Below the pieces are notes generated by a model. That model saw nothing but the letters and a program-made list of their open reading frames with translations. It was not told the DNA's origin and made no database searches. The position numbers and the translations under genes were made by a program. Below, piece after piece: positions 7,246 through 15,142 of a stretch of 64,000 bases of DNA. Position 1 is the stretch's first letter. Each line of letters opens with the position of its first letter. Origin of the DNA: Sphingomonas bisphenolicum (GTDB taxonomy: Bacteria > Pseudomonadota > Alphaproteobacteria > Sphingomonadales > Sphingomonadaceae); NCBI RefSeq assembly GCF_024349785.1, contig NZ_AP018817.1:3565501-3629500 (forward strand). Direction: 5' to 3'.

Positions 7246-8979
7246 TCACTGCATTTCCGTCAGGGCCGCAACGCCCATGAGCGCCAAGCCGTTGCGGATA
7301 ATCTGCCCTATTCCTTGGGCGAGGAAAAGCCGCGTGGCGGTCAGCGCCGGATCGTCGGCCACTATGACGCGCGCGCGCGGATCGTCGTTGCCCATATTCC
7401 ACCAGCCATGGAAGGCGGAGGCCAAGTCATTGAGATAGAAGGCAACGCGATGCGGTTCGCGGGCCAGCGCCGACCCTTCCACCACCCGCGGGAACTGCGC
7501 CGCCAGCTTGACGATCGCCAATTCCGCCGTCCCAAGAAGGGACAGGTCGGGCGCCGGCAGGACGATCCCGGCCTCTTCCGCCCGCCGGCCGAGCGAGGCA
7601 ATGCGCGCATGGGCGTACTGGACATAGAAGACCGGATTGTCCTTCGACGCCTCCACCACCTTGGCGAAGTCGAAATCCATCTGCGCATCGGCCTTGCGCG
7701 TCAGCATGGTGAAGCGGACCACATCCTTGCCCACTTCCTGCACGACATCGGCCAGCGTCACGAAATTGCCAGCCCGCTTGGACATCTTCACCGGCTCGCC
7801 GTCGCGCAGCAGGCGGACCATCTGGATAAGCTTCACGTCGAACCGTGCCTTGCCCTCGGTCAGCGCGGCGACGGCGGCCTGGATGCGCTTGACCGTACCG
7901 GCATGGTCCGCGCCCCAGATATCGATCAACTGGTCGGCGGACTGCGCCTTCTGGTAATGATAGGCCATGTCGGCGCCGAAATAGGTCCATGACCCGTTCG
8001 ACTTCTTGATCGGCCGATCCTGATCGTCGCCGAACTTCGTCGAGCGGAACAGCGGCAGTTCCACCGGCTCCCAGTCGTCGGGCAGTTCGCCCTTGGGCGC
8101 TTCCAGCACGCCGTCATAGACCAGGTCATGCGCGCGCAGCCAGGCTTCGGCCTCGTCCGGCTTCCCCGCCGCCTGCAACTCGGCTTCGGACGAGAAGATG
8201 TCGTGATGGATGCCCAGCAGCGCCAGATCGTCGCGGATCATGTCCATCATCTTCGCCACCGCGAAGGTGCGGAAGGTCACGAGCCAGTCGGCTTCAGGGG
8301 CGCCGACGAACCGGTCGCCATATTCGGCGGCCAGCGCCTGTCCCACCGGCACCAGATAATCGCCGGGATACAGGCCTTCGGGGATCGCGCCGACATCTTC
8401 GCCCAGCGCTTGCGCGTAGCGCAGATGCGCCGACCGGGCGAGCACGTCCACCTGCCCGCCCGCATCGTTGATATAATATTCGCGCGTCACCTTGTGCCCG
8501 GCATATTCCAGCAGCGTGGCGAGCGCATCGCCCACCACCGCGCCGCGGCAATGGCCCATATGCATGGGGCCGGTCGGGTTGGCCGACACATATTCGACAT
8601 TGACGGTCACGCCCTGCCCGATGTCGGACCGGCCATAATCGGCGGCATCGGCATGGATCGCGGCCAGCTCCGCGCGCCAGGTCGGATCGGTGAGCGTCAG
8701 GTTGATGAAGCCGGGACCGGCGATCGCCGCGCTCTCAACCTCGTCCAGCGCCTGCAACTTCGTCACGATCGCATCGGCCAGCGTGCGCGGATTGGTGCCC
8801 GCAGGCTTGGCCAGCACCATCGCGGCGTTGGTGGCCAGGTCGCCATGGCTGGGGTCGCGCGGCGGCTCGACCGTCACCGGCTTGCGATTGAGACCGGCGG
8901 GCAGCACGCCCTCGGCCTCCAGCGCGTCCAGCACGGCGTCGAGATGGGCGGTGAAACGGGTGTAAAGGGACACGGGCAT
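7246..8979 (-). CDS. argS: arginyl-tRNA synthetase
   Basis: Class I synthetase that charges tRNA-Arg. It shows the N-terminal Add-1 domain, the HIGH-like signature in NPTGPMHMGHCRGAV, the K-M-S-K-like loop (PVKMSKRAGNFV) and the DALR anticodon-binding C-terminus (about 460-577). The 577-residue length is normal. The ATG at 8979 is chosen; a TTG three codons earlier is also open. A tRNA-Arg gene occurs at the other end of the window, but this is not a functional linkage. Confidence 0.97.
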   Translation of the reverse strand: MPVSLYTRFTAHLDAVLDALEAEGVLPAGLNRKPVTVEPPRDPSHGDLATNAAMVLAKPAGTNPRTLADAIVTKLQALDEVESAAIAGPGFINLTLTDPTWRAELAAIHADAADYGRSDIGQGVTVNVEYVSANPTGPMHMGHCRGAVVGDALATLLEYAGHKVTREYYINDAGGQVDVLARSAHLRYAQALGEDVGAIPEGLYPGDYLVPVGQALAAEYGDRFVGAPEADWLVTFRTFAVAKMMDMIRDDLALLGIHHDIFSSEAELQAAGKPDEAEAWLRAHDLVYDGVLEAPKGELPDDWEPVELPLFRSTKFGDDQDRPIKKSNGSWTYFGADMAYHYQKAQSADQLIDIWGADHAGTVKRIQAAVAALTEGKARFDVKLIQMVRLLRDGEPVKMSKRAGNFVTLADVVQEVGKDVVRFTMLTRKADAQMDFDFAKVVEASKDNPVFYVQYAHARIASLGRRAEEAGIVLPAPDLSLLGTAELAIVKLAAQFPRVVEGSALAREPHRVAFYLNDLASAFHGWWNMGNDDPRARVIVADDPALTATRLFLAQGIGQIIRNGLALMGVAALTEMQ

Positions 8980-8991
8980 TTCCTTCAACGT

Positions 8992-9091
8992 CCGTTCGCC
9001 CCGAGCGAAGTCGAAGGGCCTGGCAGAGCCGAAGGCGAAGCCACTTCGCTCCGCTCAGTGCCGGGCTTCGACTTCATCTCAGCCCGAACGG
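8992..9091. repeat. dispersed inverted repeat with CCGTTCG ends
   Basis: About 100 bases whose ends, CCGTTCGCCCCGAGCGAAG and the reverse of CTTCGACTTCATCTCAGCC plus CGAACGG, are imperfect inverted copies. Related elements occur at 11876-11952 and as a half copy near 12428. It lies between the argS start and a lipoprotein gene and may act as a transcript end or a mobile-like palindromic unit. Confidence 0.7.
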
Positions 9092-9107
9092 AGATAATTT
9101 AGCGGGC

Positions 9108-9746
9108 TTAACGGGTCGCGTTATATCGGAGCTGATCCTGGGTCAGGTTGAAACCCACGAGCAGCTCGAAGCTGGTTCGCTGCAGCGCCGCCTTGACGTC
9201 GGGCTGGGCGAAGGGATCGATCGCGGCGTCGGCGTCGCCGGCCTTGCGCTTCTGCGTGATCTTGGTCTGGATCTCGGCGGGCAGCGTGGCCGCCGCCTTG
9301 TTCACATAGGAACCGGCCTTGGCCTGCGCGCTGGCGCGATAATCGCCCGCCGCGAAGTTTAGCGTCACTTGGCCGACGCGCTTGGCGACGACATTGGTGC
9401 CGGCCTGCACCACGGCGGAGAAATAGGGCAAGGTCACCTGCCGCGCCGCGCTGGCGTCGCTACGCCGCGCATTCACGGTGAAGGTCGCTTCGGTATAGAA
9501 TTGATCGCTCTCCGCGCAGGTCGAGCGCAGATTGGTGATTTCCGCCACCACGTCGATCGCCGCCGCGTCGGTGCGGCCTGGAGCGCTAAAGAGCGTGATG
9601 TCGCCAGTCTGCGCCGGGATCGCCGCTGTCGGGCAGGCCGAACGCACCGCGACGATGCCGCCGGTCGCGTCGATCTCGCCCCGGCGCGAACAGCCGGCCA
9701 GAGCGAGGGCCAGCATGGCAGTCACGGCGATATGAGACACTTTCAC
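9108..9746 (-). CDS. conserved lipoprotein of unknown function
   Basis: 212 residues. The signal peptide ends in L-A-G-C, cysteine at 19, a clear lipobox, so the protein is lipid-anchored in the periplasm, most likely in the outer membrane. The rest has alternating strands and no motif I can assign. The C-terminus (FELLVGFNLTQDQLRYNATR) looks conserved in style. I recall similar uncharacterised sphingomonad lipoproteins but cannot name a function. It diverges from ispH across 181 bases. Confidence 0.75.
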   Translation of the reverse strand: MKVSHIAVTAMLALALAGCSRRGEIDATGGIVAVRSACPTAAIPAQTGDITLFSAPGRTDAAAIDVVAEITNLRSTCAESDQFYTEATFTVNARRSDASAARQVTLPYFSAVVQAGTNVVAKRVGQVTLNFAAGDYRASAQAKAGSYVNKAAATLPAEIQTKITQKRKAGDADAAIDPFAQPDVKAALQRTSFELLVGFNLTQDQLRYNATR

Positions 9747-9927
9747 AGGCAGATATTCCTTCGCACGGGCCGACGGGCCAGAAGCTCCGCGCTTTCCTTA
9801 TCCATCCGCCGCCCGCCACGCAACCGCCCATCCCTTCAACACATAAAGACGCGGCTTTCCGATCCGCGCCTTCCATCTGGCCGGTTCGCTCTTTCTTCCG
9901 GCCGCACATTCGCCTAAGCGGCAGGGC

Positions 9928-10887
9928 ATGACGCACGCGCTCTCCGCCCGCCCGCCGATGAAGCTCCTGATCGCCGCGCCGCGCGGCTTTTGCGCCGGGG
10001 TCGATCGCGCGATCATCATCGTCGAAAGGGCGATCGAGGCCTATGGCGCGCCGGTCTATGTCCGCCACGAAATCGTCCACAACAAGTTCGTCGTCGACGG
10101 GCTGAAGGCGAAGGGCGCGATCTTCGTCGAAAGCCTTGACCAGGTGCCCGACGGCGTGCCGGTCGTCTTTTCCGCCCATGGCGTGCCCAAGGCGGTCCCG
10201 GCCAAGGCCGAAGCGCGTGGCCTGTCCTATCTCGACGCTACCTGCCCGCTGGTCAGCAAGGTCCATCGCCAGGCCGAAAGGCAGGTCGCGGCGGGCCGCC
10301 ACATATTGTTCATCGGGCATAAGGGCCACCCGGAGGTGATCGGCACCTTCGGCCAGGTGCCCGACGGCACGATGACCCTGATCGAAACGGTCGAGGATGC
10401 CGAAGCCTTCACGCCCGCCGACCCCGACAATCTCGCCTTCCTGACCCAGACGACGCTGTCGGTGGACGATACCGCCGCAATCGTCGCCACGCTGGAACGC
10501 CGCTTCCCCACCATCGCCGCACCCAAGGGCGAGGATATCTGCTACGCGACGTCCAATCGCCAGACCGCGGTGAAGGCGATCGCCGCCCGCTGCCAGGCGC
10601 TCTACGTCATCGGCGCGCCCAACAGCTCCAACTCTCTTCGGCTGGTGGAAGTGGCGGAGCGCGAAGGCACCCCCGCCCGTCTGATTCAGCGCGCCAGTGA
10701 GATCGACTTCGCCTGGCTGGACGGCGTGACCACGCTGGGCCTGACCGCAGGCGCCTCCGCGCCGGAGATATTGGTGCGCGAAGTGGTCGACCGGCTGGCG
10801 GAACGCTTCACCGTCGAGGAAGAGCAGGTGGAAACCGCGCGCGAGACGATCGCCTTCAAGCTGCCCCGCGGACTGGAGGCCGCCTGA
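9928..10887 (+). CDS. ispH: 4-hydroxy-3-methylbut-2-enyl diphosphate reductase
   Basis: Last step of the MEP isoprenoid pathway, making IPP and DMAPP with a 4Fe-4S cluster. The three cluster cysteines are in [22 protein letters not shown] and [11 protein letters not shown]. The proton-relay T-Q-T-T-L-S and the A-P-N-S-S-N-S substrate loop are present. 319 residues is normal. The ATG at 9928 gives a 10-residue lead before the core; the ATG at 9958 is an alternative. thrB follows after only 3 bases. Confidence 0.97.
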   Translation: MTHALSARPPMKLLIAAPRGFCAGVDRAIIIVERAIEAYGAPVYVRHEIVHNKFVVDGLKAKGAIFVESLDQVPDGVPVVFSAHGVPKAVPAKAEARGLSYLDATCPLVSKVHRQAERQVAAGRHILFIGHKGHPEVIGTFGQVPDGTMTLIETVEDAEAFTPADPDNLAFLTQTTLSVDDTAAIVATLERRFPTIAAPKGEDICYATSNRQTAVKAIAARCQALYVIGAPNSSNSLRLVEVAEREGTPARLIQRASEIDFAWLDGVTTLGLTAGASAPEILVREVVDRLAERFTVEEEQVETARETIAFKLPRGLEAA

Positions 10888-10890
10888 ACC

Positions 10891-11868
10891 ATGGCCGTCT
10901 ACACCCATGTTCCCGCCGAAGAGATCGACGCCTTCCTCACCCGCTACGACGCCGGCCGGCTGGTATCGGCCAAGGGCATCGCCGAAGGGGTGGAGAACAG
11001 CAATTACTTGCTGGAAACCACCGGGGCGGACGGAAGCGGCCATCGCTACATCCTGACGCTCTACGAAAAGCGGGTGGATGAGGCGGACCTGCCCTTCTTC
11101 ATGGACCTGCTCGATCATCTGGGCGCGCGCGGTTGCCTCGTGCCCCGCTTCATCGCCGATCGCGAAGGCCGCCGACTCCAGCAGCTTTCCGGCCGCCCCG
11201 CCTGCCTGATCGAATTTCTGACCGGGATCAGCGTCACCGAACCCACCCCCGGACAGGCGCGCGCCGCCGGCGTGGCGCTGGGCGAATTGCACAAGGCGGC
11301 GCAGGGATTTGCGGGCGAACGACGCAACGCCCTCGACGTCGCCGGCTGGCACGCGCTGGCGGCGAAATGCGGGGGGGATTTCGACCGGATCCAGCCCGGC
11401 CTTGCCGCGCGCGTGGTCGAGGAACTGGCATTTCTCGACGCCCATTGGCCCGCCGACCTGCCCCGGTCGGTGATCCATGCCGACCTTTTCCCCGACAATG
11501 TGCTGATGCTGGGCGAAGAGGTGACCGGCCTCATCGACTTTTATTTCAGTTGCACCGATATCCGCGCCTACGACCTGGCCGTCACCCACAGCGCCTGGTG
11601 CTTCAGCAATGACGGCGCGACCTGGTATGGCGCGCGCGGCGCGGCGATCGGTGCGGGTTATGCGCAGGCCCATGGGCTGAGCGAAGCCGAACGCGCCGCC
11701 TTCCCGACCCTGTGCCGCGGCGCGGCTTTGCGCTTCCTGCTGACCCGCGCCTATGACTGGATCAACACCCCGGCCGACGCGCTCGTGACGCGCAAGGATC
11801 CGCTCGCCTATCTGCGCCGGCTGGATTTCTACGCCAGCGCCGACACGTCGGCGCTGCTGGGTCAATAA
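10891..11868 (+). CDS. thrB: homoserine kinase (APH-fold type)
   Basis: Phosphorylates homoserine in threonine synthesis. This is the choline-kinase-like ThrB found in alphaproteobacteria, with the Brenner motif V-I-H-A-D-L-F-P-D-N and the metal site G-L-I-D-F-Y-F-S. The 325-residue length and the N-terminal M-A-V-Y-T-H-V are typical. It lies 3 bases after ispH and is probably co-transcribed, a neighbour pair seen in many sphingomonads. Confidence 0.93.
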   Translation: MAVYTHVPAEEIDAFLTRYDAGRLVSAKGIAEGVENSNYLLETTGADGSGHRYILTLYEKRVDEADLPFFMDLLDHLGARGCLVPRFIADREGRRLQQLSGRPACLIEFLTGISVTEPTPGQARAAGVALGELHKAAQGFAGERRNALDVAGWHALAAKCGGDFDRIQPGLAARVVEELAFLDAHWPADLPRSVIHADLFPDNVLMLGEEVTGLIDFYFSCTDIRAYDLAVTHSAWCFSNDGATWYGARGAAIGAGYAQAHGLSEAERAAFPTLCRGAALRFLLTRAYDWINTPADALVTRKDPLAYLRRLDFYASADTSALLGQ

Positions 11869-11875
11869 TTGCAAG

Positions 11876-11952
11876 CCGTTCGGGCTGAGCCTGTCGAAGC
11901 CCTATTCTTCTCAGAAGAAAGGAAAGCGCTTCGACAAGCTCAGGGCCAGCGG
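11876..11952. repeat. dispersed inverted repeat with CCGTTCGGGCTGAG ends
   Basis: Left arm CCGTTCGGGCTGAGCCTGTC and right arm GACAAGCTCAGGGCCAGCGG are imperfect inverted copies across about 77 bases. It is related to the element at 8992-9091. It lies between thrB and rnhA, directly before the rnhA leader. Confidence 0.7.
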
Positions 11953-11972
11953 AAATATAGGTTTTCGTTTCC

Positions 11973-12419
11973 ATGACCGACCTCCCCACCGTAGACATTT
12001 TCACCGACGGCGCCTGCAAGGGCAATCCCGGTCCGGGCGGCTGGGGCGCGGTGCTGCGCTTTGGCGATACCGAAAAGGAGATTTCCGGCGGCGAGGCGCA
12101 GACGACCAACAACCGCATGGAGATGATGGCGGCGGTCGAGGCGCTCAACCTGCTCAAGAAACCGTGCAAGGTCACGCTCTACACCGACAGCAAATATGTG
12201 CTGGACGGCATCACCAAATGGATTTTCGGCTGGCAGAAGCGCGGCTGGCGCACCGCCGACAACAAGCCGGTCAAGAATGTCGAAATCTGGCAATTGCTGG
12301 TGAAGGCGATCGCCCCCCATCAGGTGACCTGGCAATGGGTCAAGGGCCATGCCGGCCACCCGGAAAATGAGCGCGCCGATGCGCTCGCCTGCGCCGCGGC
12401 GGAGAGCTTTCGACGGTGA
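11973..12419 (+). CDS. rnhA: ribonuclease HI
   Basis: Cuts the RNA strand of RNA-DNA hybrids. The four metal-binding acids lie in I-F-T-D-G-A-C, N-N-R-M-E-M, Y-T-D-S-K-Y and E-R-A-D-A-L, and the basic handle region ([11 protein letters not shown]) is complete. 148 residues is standard. It is convergent with the nucleotidyltransferase gene, with a shared hairpin between them. Confidence 0.97.
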   Translation: MTDLPTVDIFTDGACKGNPGPGGWGAVLRFGDTEKEISGGEAQTTNNRMEMMAAVEALNLLKKPCKVTLYTDSKYVLDGITKWIFGWQKRGWRTADNKPVKNVEIWQLLVKAIAPHQVTWQWVKGHAGHPENERADALACAAAESFRR

Positions 12420-12462
12420 CAGGCCTACCGTTCGTATCGAGCGCAGTCGAGAAATAGAAAAG

Positions 12463-12500
12463 GCCGCGTGTTCCCGCGAAGGCGGGAACACGCGGCGCTT
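12463..12500. terminator. bidirectional terminator between rnhA and the nucleotidyltransferase gene
   Basis: A perfect 15-bp stem (GCCGCGTGTTCCCGC, 12463-12477, with its complement at 12482-12496) and a GAAG loop. A-rich bases lie to the left and CTTTT to the right, so it can end both convergent genes. The core TTCCCGCGAAGGCGGGAA is a repeat unit common in sphingomonad genomes. Confidence 0.8.
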
Positions 12501-12505
12501 TTCAC

Positions 12506-13285
12506 TTACCCCCGCAGAATCGCCTCGATCAGCGTCACGTCCGCCGGCTTGTCGGCATCGATGCACGCTTCCGGGCTGTCCATTGCCACTAGCCGCGCGG
12601 TCAGGCCGAATTTACGTCCGATCCGCGCCATGCCGCCGCGCAGCGTCAACACCCGCAACAGGGCGCCCAGCAGGGCGAAAGGCCCGAACGCGGCCAATAT
12701 CTTCCACCCCTTTTTGCGGTCCTGTTCCACCTCCTGCCACAGCGCGATCACCGGGCGGGCCTTCTTGCTGCCGAACCAGAAAATGTTCGCGCCCGACCAC
12801 CAGCCATCGCGGAATTTGAGCCAGGTCCGCCGCGAATCGGGATAGCGCGCCAGCAATGTCGCCCGTTCCACCATGGCGACGGCGATGTCCGCACCGCCGG
12901 CTTCCGCCACGAACTGGTCGAGCATCGTCCGGTCGAGCAGCACATGGTCCGCCGTGGTCAGCAGGATCGGAAACGGCAGGTCGTCCCGCTCCAGCAACGC
13001 CAGCAGCGACGAGGCGATCCCCTGCCCGCCCGTCTCGAACCGCACGCGCGGATGGTCGGCCAGCCAGGCGGTAGCCGGATCGGCGGCGAAGACGTCGGGC
13101 CGCTGCGTCAGAACGATCACCTGCCCGATCGCGGGATGGTCGAGCAGCGCGCGGGCGGGGCGGTTGATCATCGGTTCGCCCCCGACCGGAACCAGCGGCT
13201 TGACCGGCACCCCGGCGGCGGTGGCCAGCGGATCGGCGATGGGGCGTGCGCCCGCGAGCAGGATGGCGGTGATGGAACCAGTCAT
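12506..13285 (-). CDS. MobA-like nucleotidyltransferase
   Basis: 259 residues with an NTP-transferase fold: N-terminal ITAILLAGARP nucleotide loop, PLVPVGGEPM substrate loop, and a D-H acid pair in T-T-A-D-H. This fold transfers a nucleotide to a sugar phosphate or a cofactor. The usual G-G-x-S-x-R nucleotide loop is changed (L-A-G-A-R-P), so activity is not certain. A membrane-like stretch near residues 195-215 (AAFGPFALLGALLRVLTLRG) suggests contact with the membrane. Product unknown; MobA itself is unlikely. Confidence 0.7.
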   Translation of the reverse strand: MTGSITAILLAGARPIADPLATAAGVPVKPLVPVGGEPMINRPARALLDHPAIGQVIVLTQRPDVFAADPATAWLADHPRVRFETGGQGIASSLLALLERDDLPFPILLTTADHVLLDRTMLDQFVAEAGGADIAVAMVERATLLARYPDSRRTWLKFRDGWWSGANIFWFGSKKARPVIALWQEVEQDRKKGWKILAAFGPFALLGALLRVLTLRGGMARIGRKFGLTARLVAMDSPEACIDADKPADVTLIEAILRG

Positions 13286-13385
13286 CGCCGCGCCCTAGAA
13301 CATTCTGAAGTCGGCTGGAACAGACGACGACTCGCAGAATGCGGAAAAACAGGAAAAGCGGAGCGGGCGGCGTGCGAAAAGCCGC

Positions 13386-14870
13386 TTATTTGCCCGCCGC
13401 CGCCGGAGCCGCCGCGGCCTTTTGCGCGAACGCCTCGTGGATTCCCACGCGCAGCCCCTGATATTGCGCCAGCCGCGCCCGGAACGCCGCCAGCTCCGCC
13501 CCCGCCAGTTGCGCGGTGGTGGTGAACTTCACCGACAGCGGATTGACCGTCGCGCCGTTGCGATACAGTTCATAATGGAGATGCGGCCCGGTCGACAGGC
13601 CGGTGGAGCCGACATAGCCGATCACCTGGCCGCGTCGCACCCGCTGGCCCGGCGCCGCGGCGATGCGGCTCATATGCGCATAGCCGGTGGCGAGGCCGCC
13701 GCCATGCTGGATGCGGACATAATTGCCATGGCCGCCATGCCGCCCGGCAAAGGCGACCACGCCGTCGGTGACGGCATAGATGGGGGAGCCATAGCGGGCC
13801 GCGAAGTCGATGCCCGCGTGCATCCGCGTATAGCCCAGGATCGGATGGCGGCGCTGGCCATAGCCCGACGACATGCGCCCGGCGACCGGGGCGGACAGCA
13901 CGCCGCGCCGCTCGCCCACGCCCGACGCCTCGAACCATTCGGTCCGCCCGTCCCTGGTCCATTTGAGCATATCGACCGACTTGCCGCGCGCACGCTTCAG
14001 CCCGGCATAGAGCAGGTCGCCCACCTCCACGTCGCCGGTTTCGGCACGCCGATATTCGGTGACGATATCATAGCGATCGCCAGCGCCGATGCCGCCCAGA
14101 TCGACCTGCCCCGCGATCACCCGCAGGAAGGCCTGCACCGCCTTGGGCGGCGCGCCCGCCGCACGGGCGGAGCGATAGATGCTGTCGCCGACCACGCCCT
14201 GGATGCGCAGCGGCGTATTGTCGACGCGGATCGGGATGCGCTTGACCGACAGCACGCCGCCCGCCCGCGTCAGTTCCAGCGCCAGGTCGAGCCGTGCGCG
14301 AAACGCCAGCTTGTCGAGCGGCCGGGGCCGGTCGCGGCTCACGCGGCGGCCCAGGATGATGTCGAGCGCGGTGCCAGGCTTCACACCGTCGCTGATGTCG
14401 CCGCCGACCATGGCGGCGATGGTCGCCACGTCGCCGCTGCTGACCCCGGCGCGCGACAGCGCGCGGCCCAGCGTGTCGCTGCTGCCGATCTGGGCGCTCA
14501 GTTCGATCTGGGGCCGTTCGGGCGTTTCACGCAATGGCTGCACCGCATCGGTTGCGCCCATATGCCGGCCGCTGTCCGCACCCAGCGCGAGCGGCGTCAT
14601 CATCTGGCTGCGCACTTCGTCATAATGCGCGTCGTCCAGGCGCGCGCCGGGCAGGCCGGGAATCGGCTGGAAACCGGGTGAGAGATAGAGGGCGGTGGCG
14701 CACAGGCCGAAACAGGTGAAAAGACCACGAAACCAGGTGAGGCTGCCCACCCGCTCGGCGAGGTCCGGGACCAGCTCGACCTCATCGGCCCAGTCGCGCA
14801 ACCGTGCCCGCCAATCCTTCGGCGCCGCCATGGGCGCACGGCCCAGCGCATCGGCCATCCACAGCGACAT
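13386..14870 (-). CDS. M23 family metallopeptidase (LytM type)
   Basis: 494 residues from ATG 14870. A membrane helix lies at about 48-64 (FTCFGLCATALYLS), then a periplasmic region with a LysM/OapA-like part, and a C-terminal peptidase M23 domain with H-A-G-I-D and H-L-H-Y-E-L zinc motifs plus GSTGLSTGPH. Such enzymes cleave peptide cross-links in the cell wall or activate amidases. A TTG fifteen codons upstream is also possible. The gene is divergent from the helicase. Confidence 0.87.
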   Translation of the reverse strand: MSLWMADALGRAPMAAPKDWRARLRDWADEVELVPDLAERVGSLTWFRGLFTCFGLCATALYLSPGFQPIPGLPGARLDDAHYDEVRSQMMTPLALGADSGRHMGATDAVQPLRETPERPQIELSAQIGSSDTLGRALSRAGVSSGDVATIAAMVGGDISDGVKPGTALDIILGRRVSRDRPRPLDKLAFRARLDLALELTRAGGVLSVKRIPIRVDNTPLRIQGVVGDSIYRSARAAGAPPKAVQAFLRVIAGQVDLGGIGAGDRYDIVTEYRRAETGDVEVGDLLYAGLKRARGKSVDMLKWTRDGRTEWFEASGVGERRGVLSAPVAGRMSSGYGQRRHPILGYTRMHAGIDFAARYGSPIYAVTDGVVAFAGRHGGHGNYVRIQHGGGLATGYAHMSRIAAAPGQRVRRGQVIGYVGSTGLSTGPHLHYELYRNGATVNPLSVKFTTTAQLAGAELAAFRARLAQYQGLRVGIHEAFAQKAAAAPAAAGK

Positions 14871-15142
14871 GGATGCGCCGCCCTGCTGCGACCCGAACTG
14901 GCTTTCCTGAAACAAACCCGCGACCCCAAAGGCATTGTTATCATTGCTGCGCCGGCAACGTCCCCCGCGCCATGCGTGGGCGGGACTGTTGTGAACGCAC
15001 AGGGTTAAAGTCAAATAAAGACGTTGCGATGACATCGCCCCCTGCGACGAAGCGTGTCTATCGCCGGACGGGCGCGCGCCGATCAATGGAACCGGCGAAT
15101 CCCCTTGCTCCCTGCGCCGTCCTCCCCGACAGAGGGCTGACC

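Noticed and set aside
9586..11874. 762-codon minus-strand open frame over ispH-thrB
   Set aside because: It is antisense to two clear enzymes and shows no motif; a shadow of high GC content.
12428..12453. Complete third copy of the CCGTTCG inverted repeat
   Set aside because: Only one arm is present; the following hairpin belongs to a different, GAAG-loop repeat.
12460..12500. CRISPR-like repeat
   Set aside because: A single palindromic unit with no array or spacers.
14804..15142. Extra 113 N-terminal residues on the helicase
   Set aside because: They overlap the divergent M23 gene and its leader and do not resemble the helicase family; ATG 15143 has a good ribosome site.
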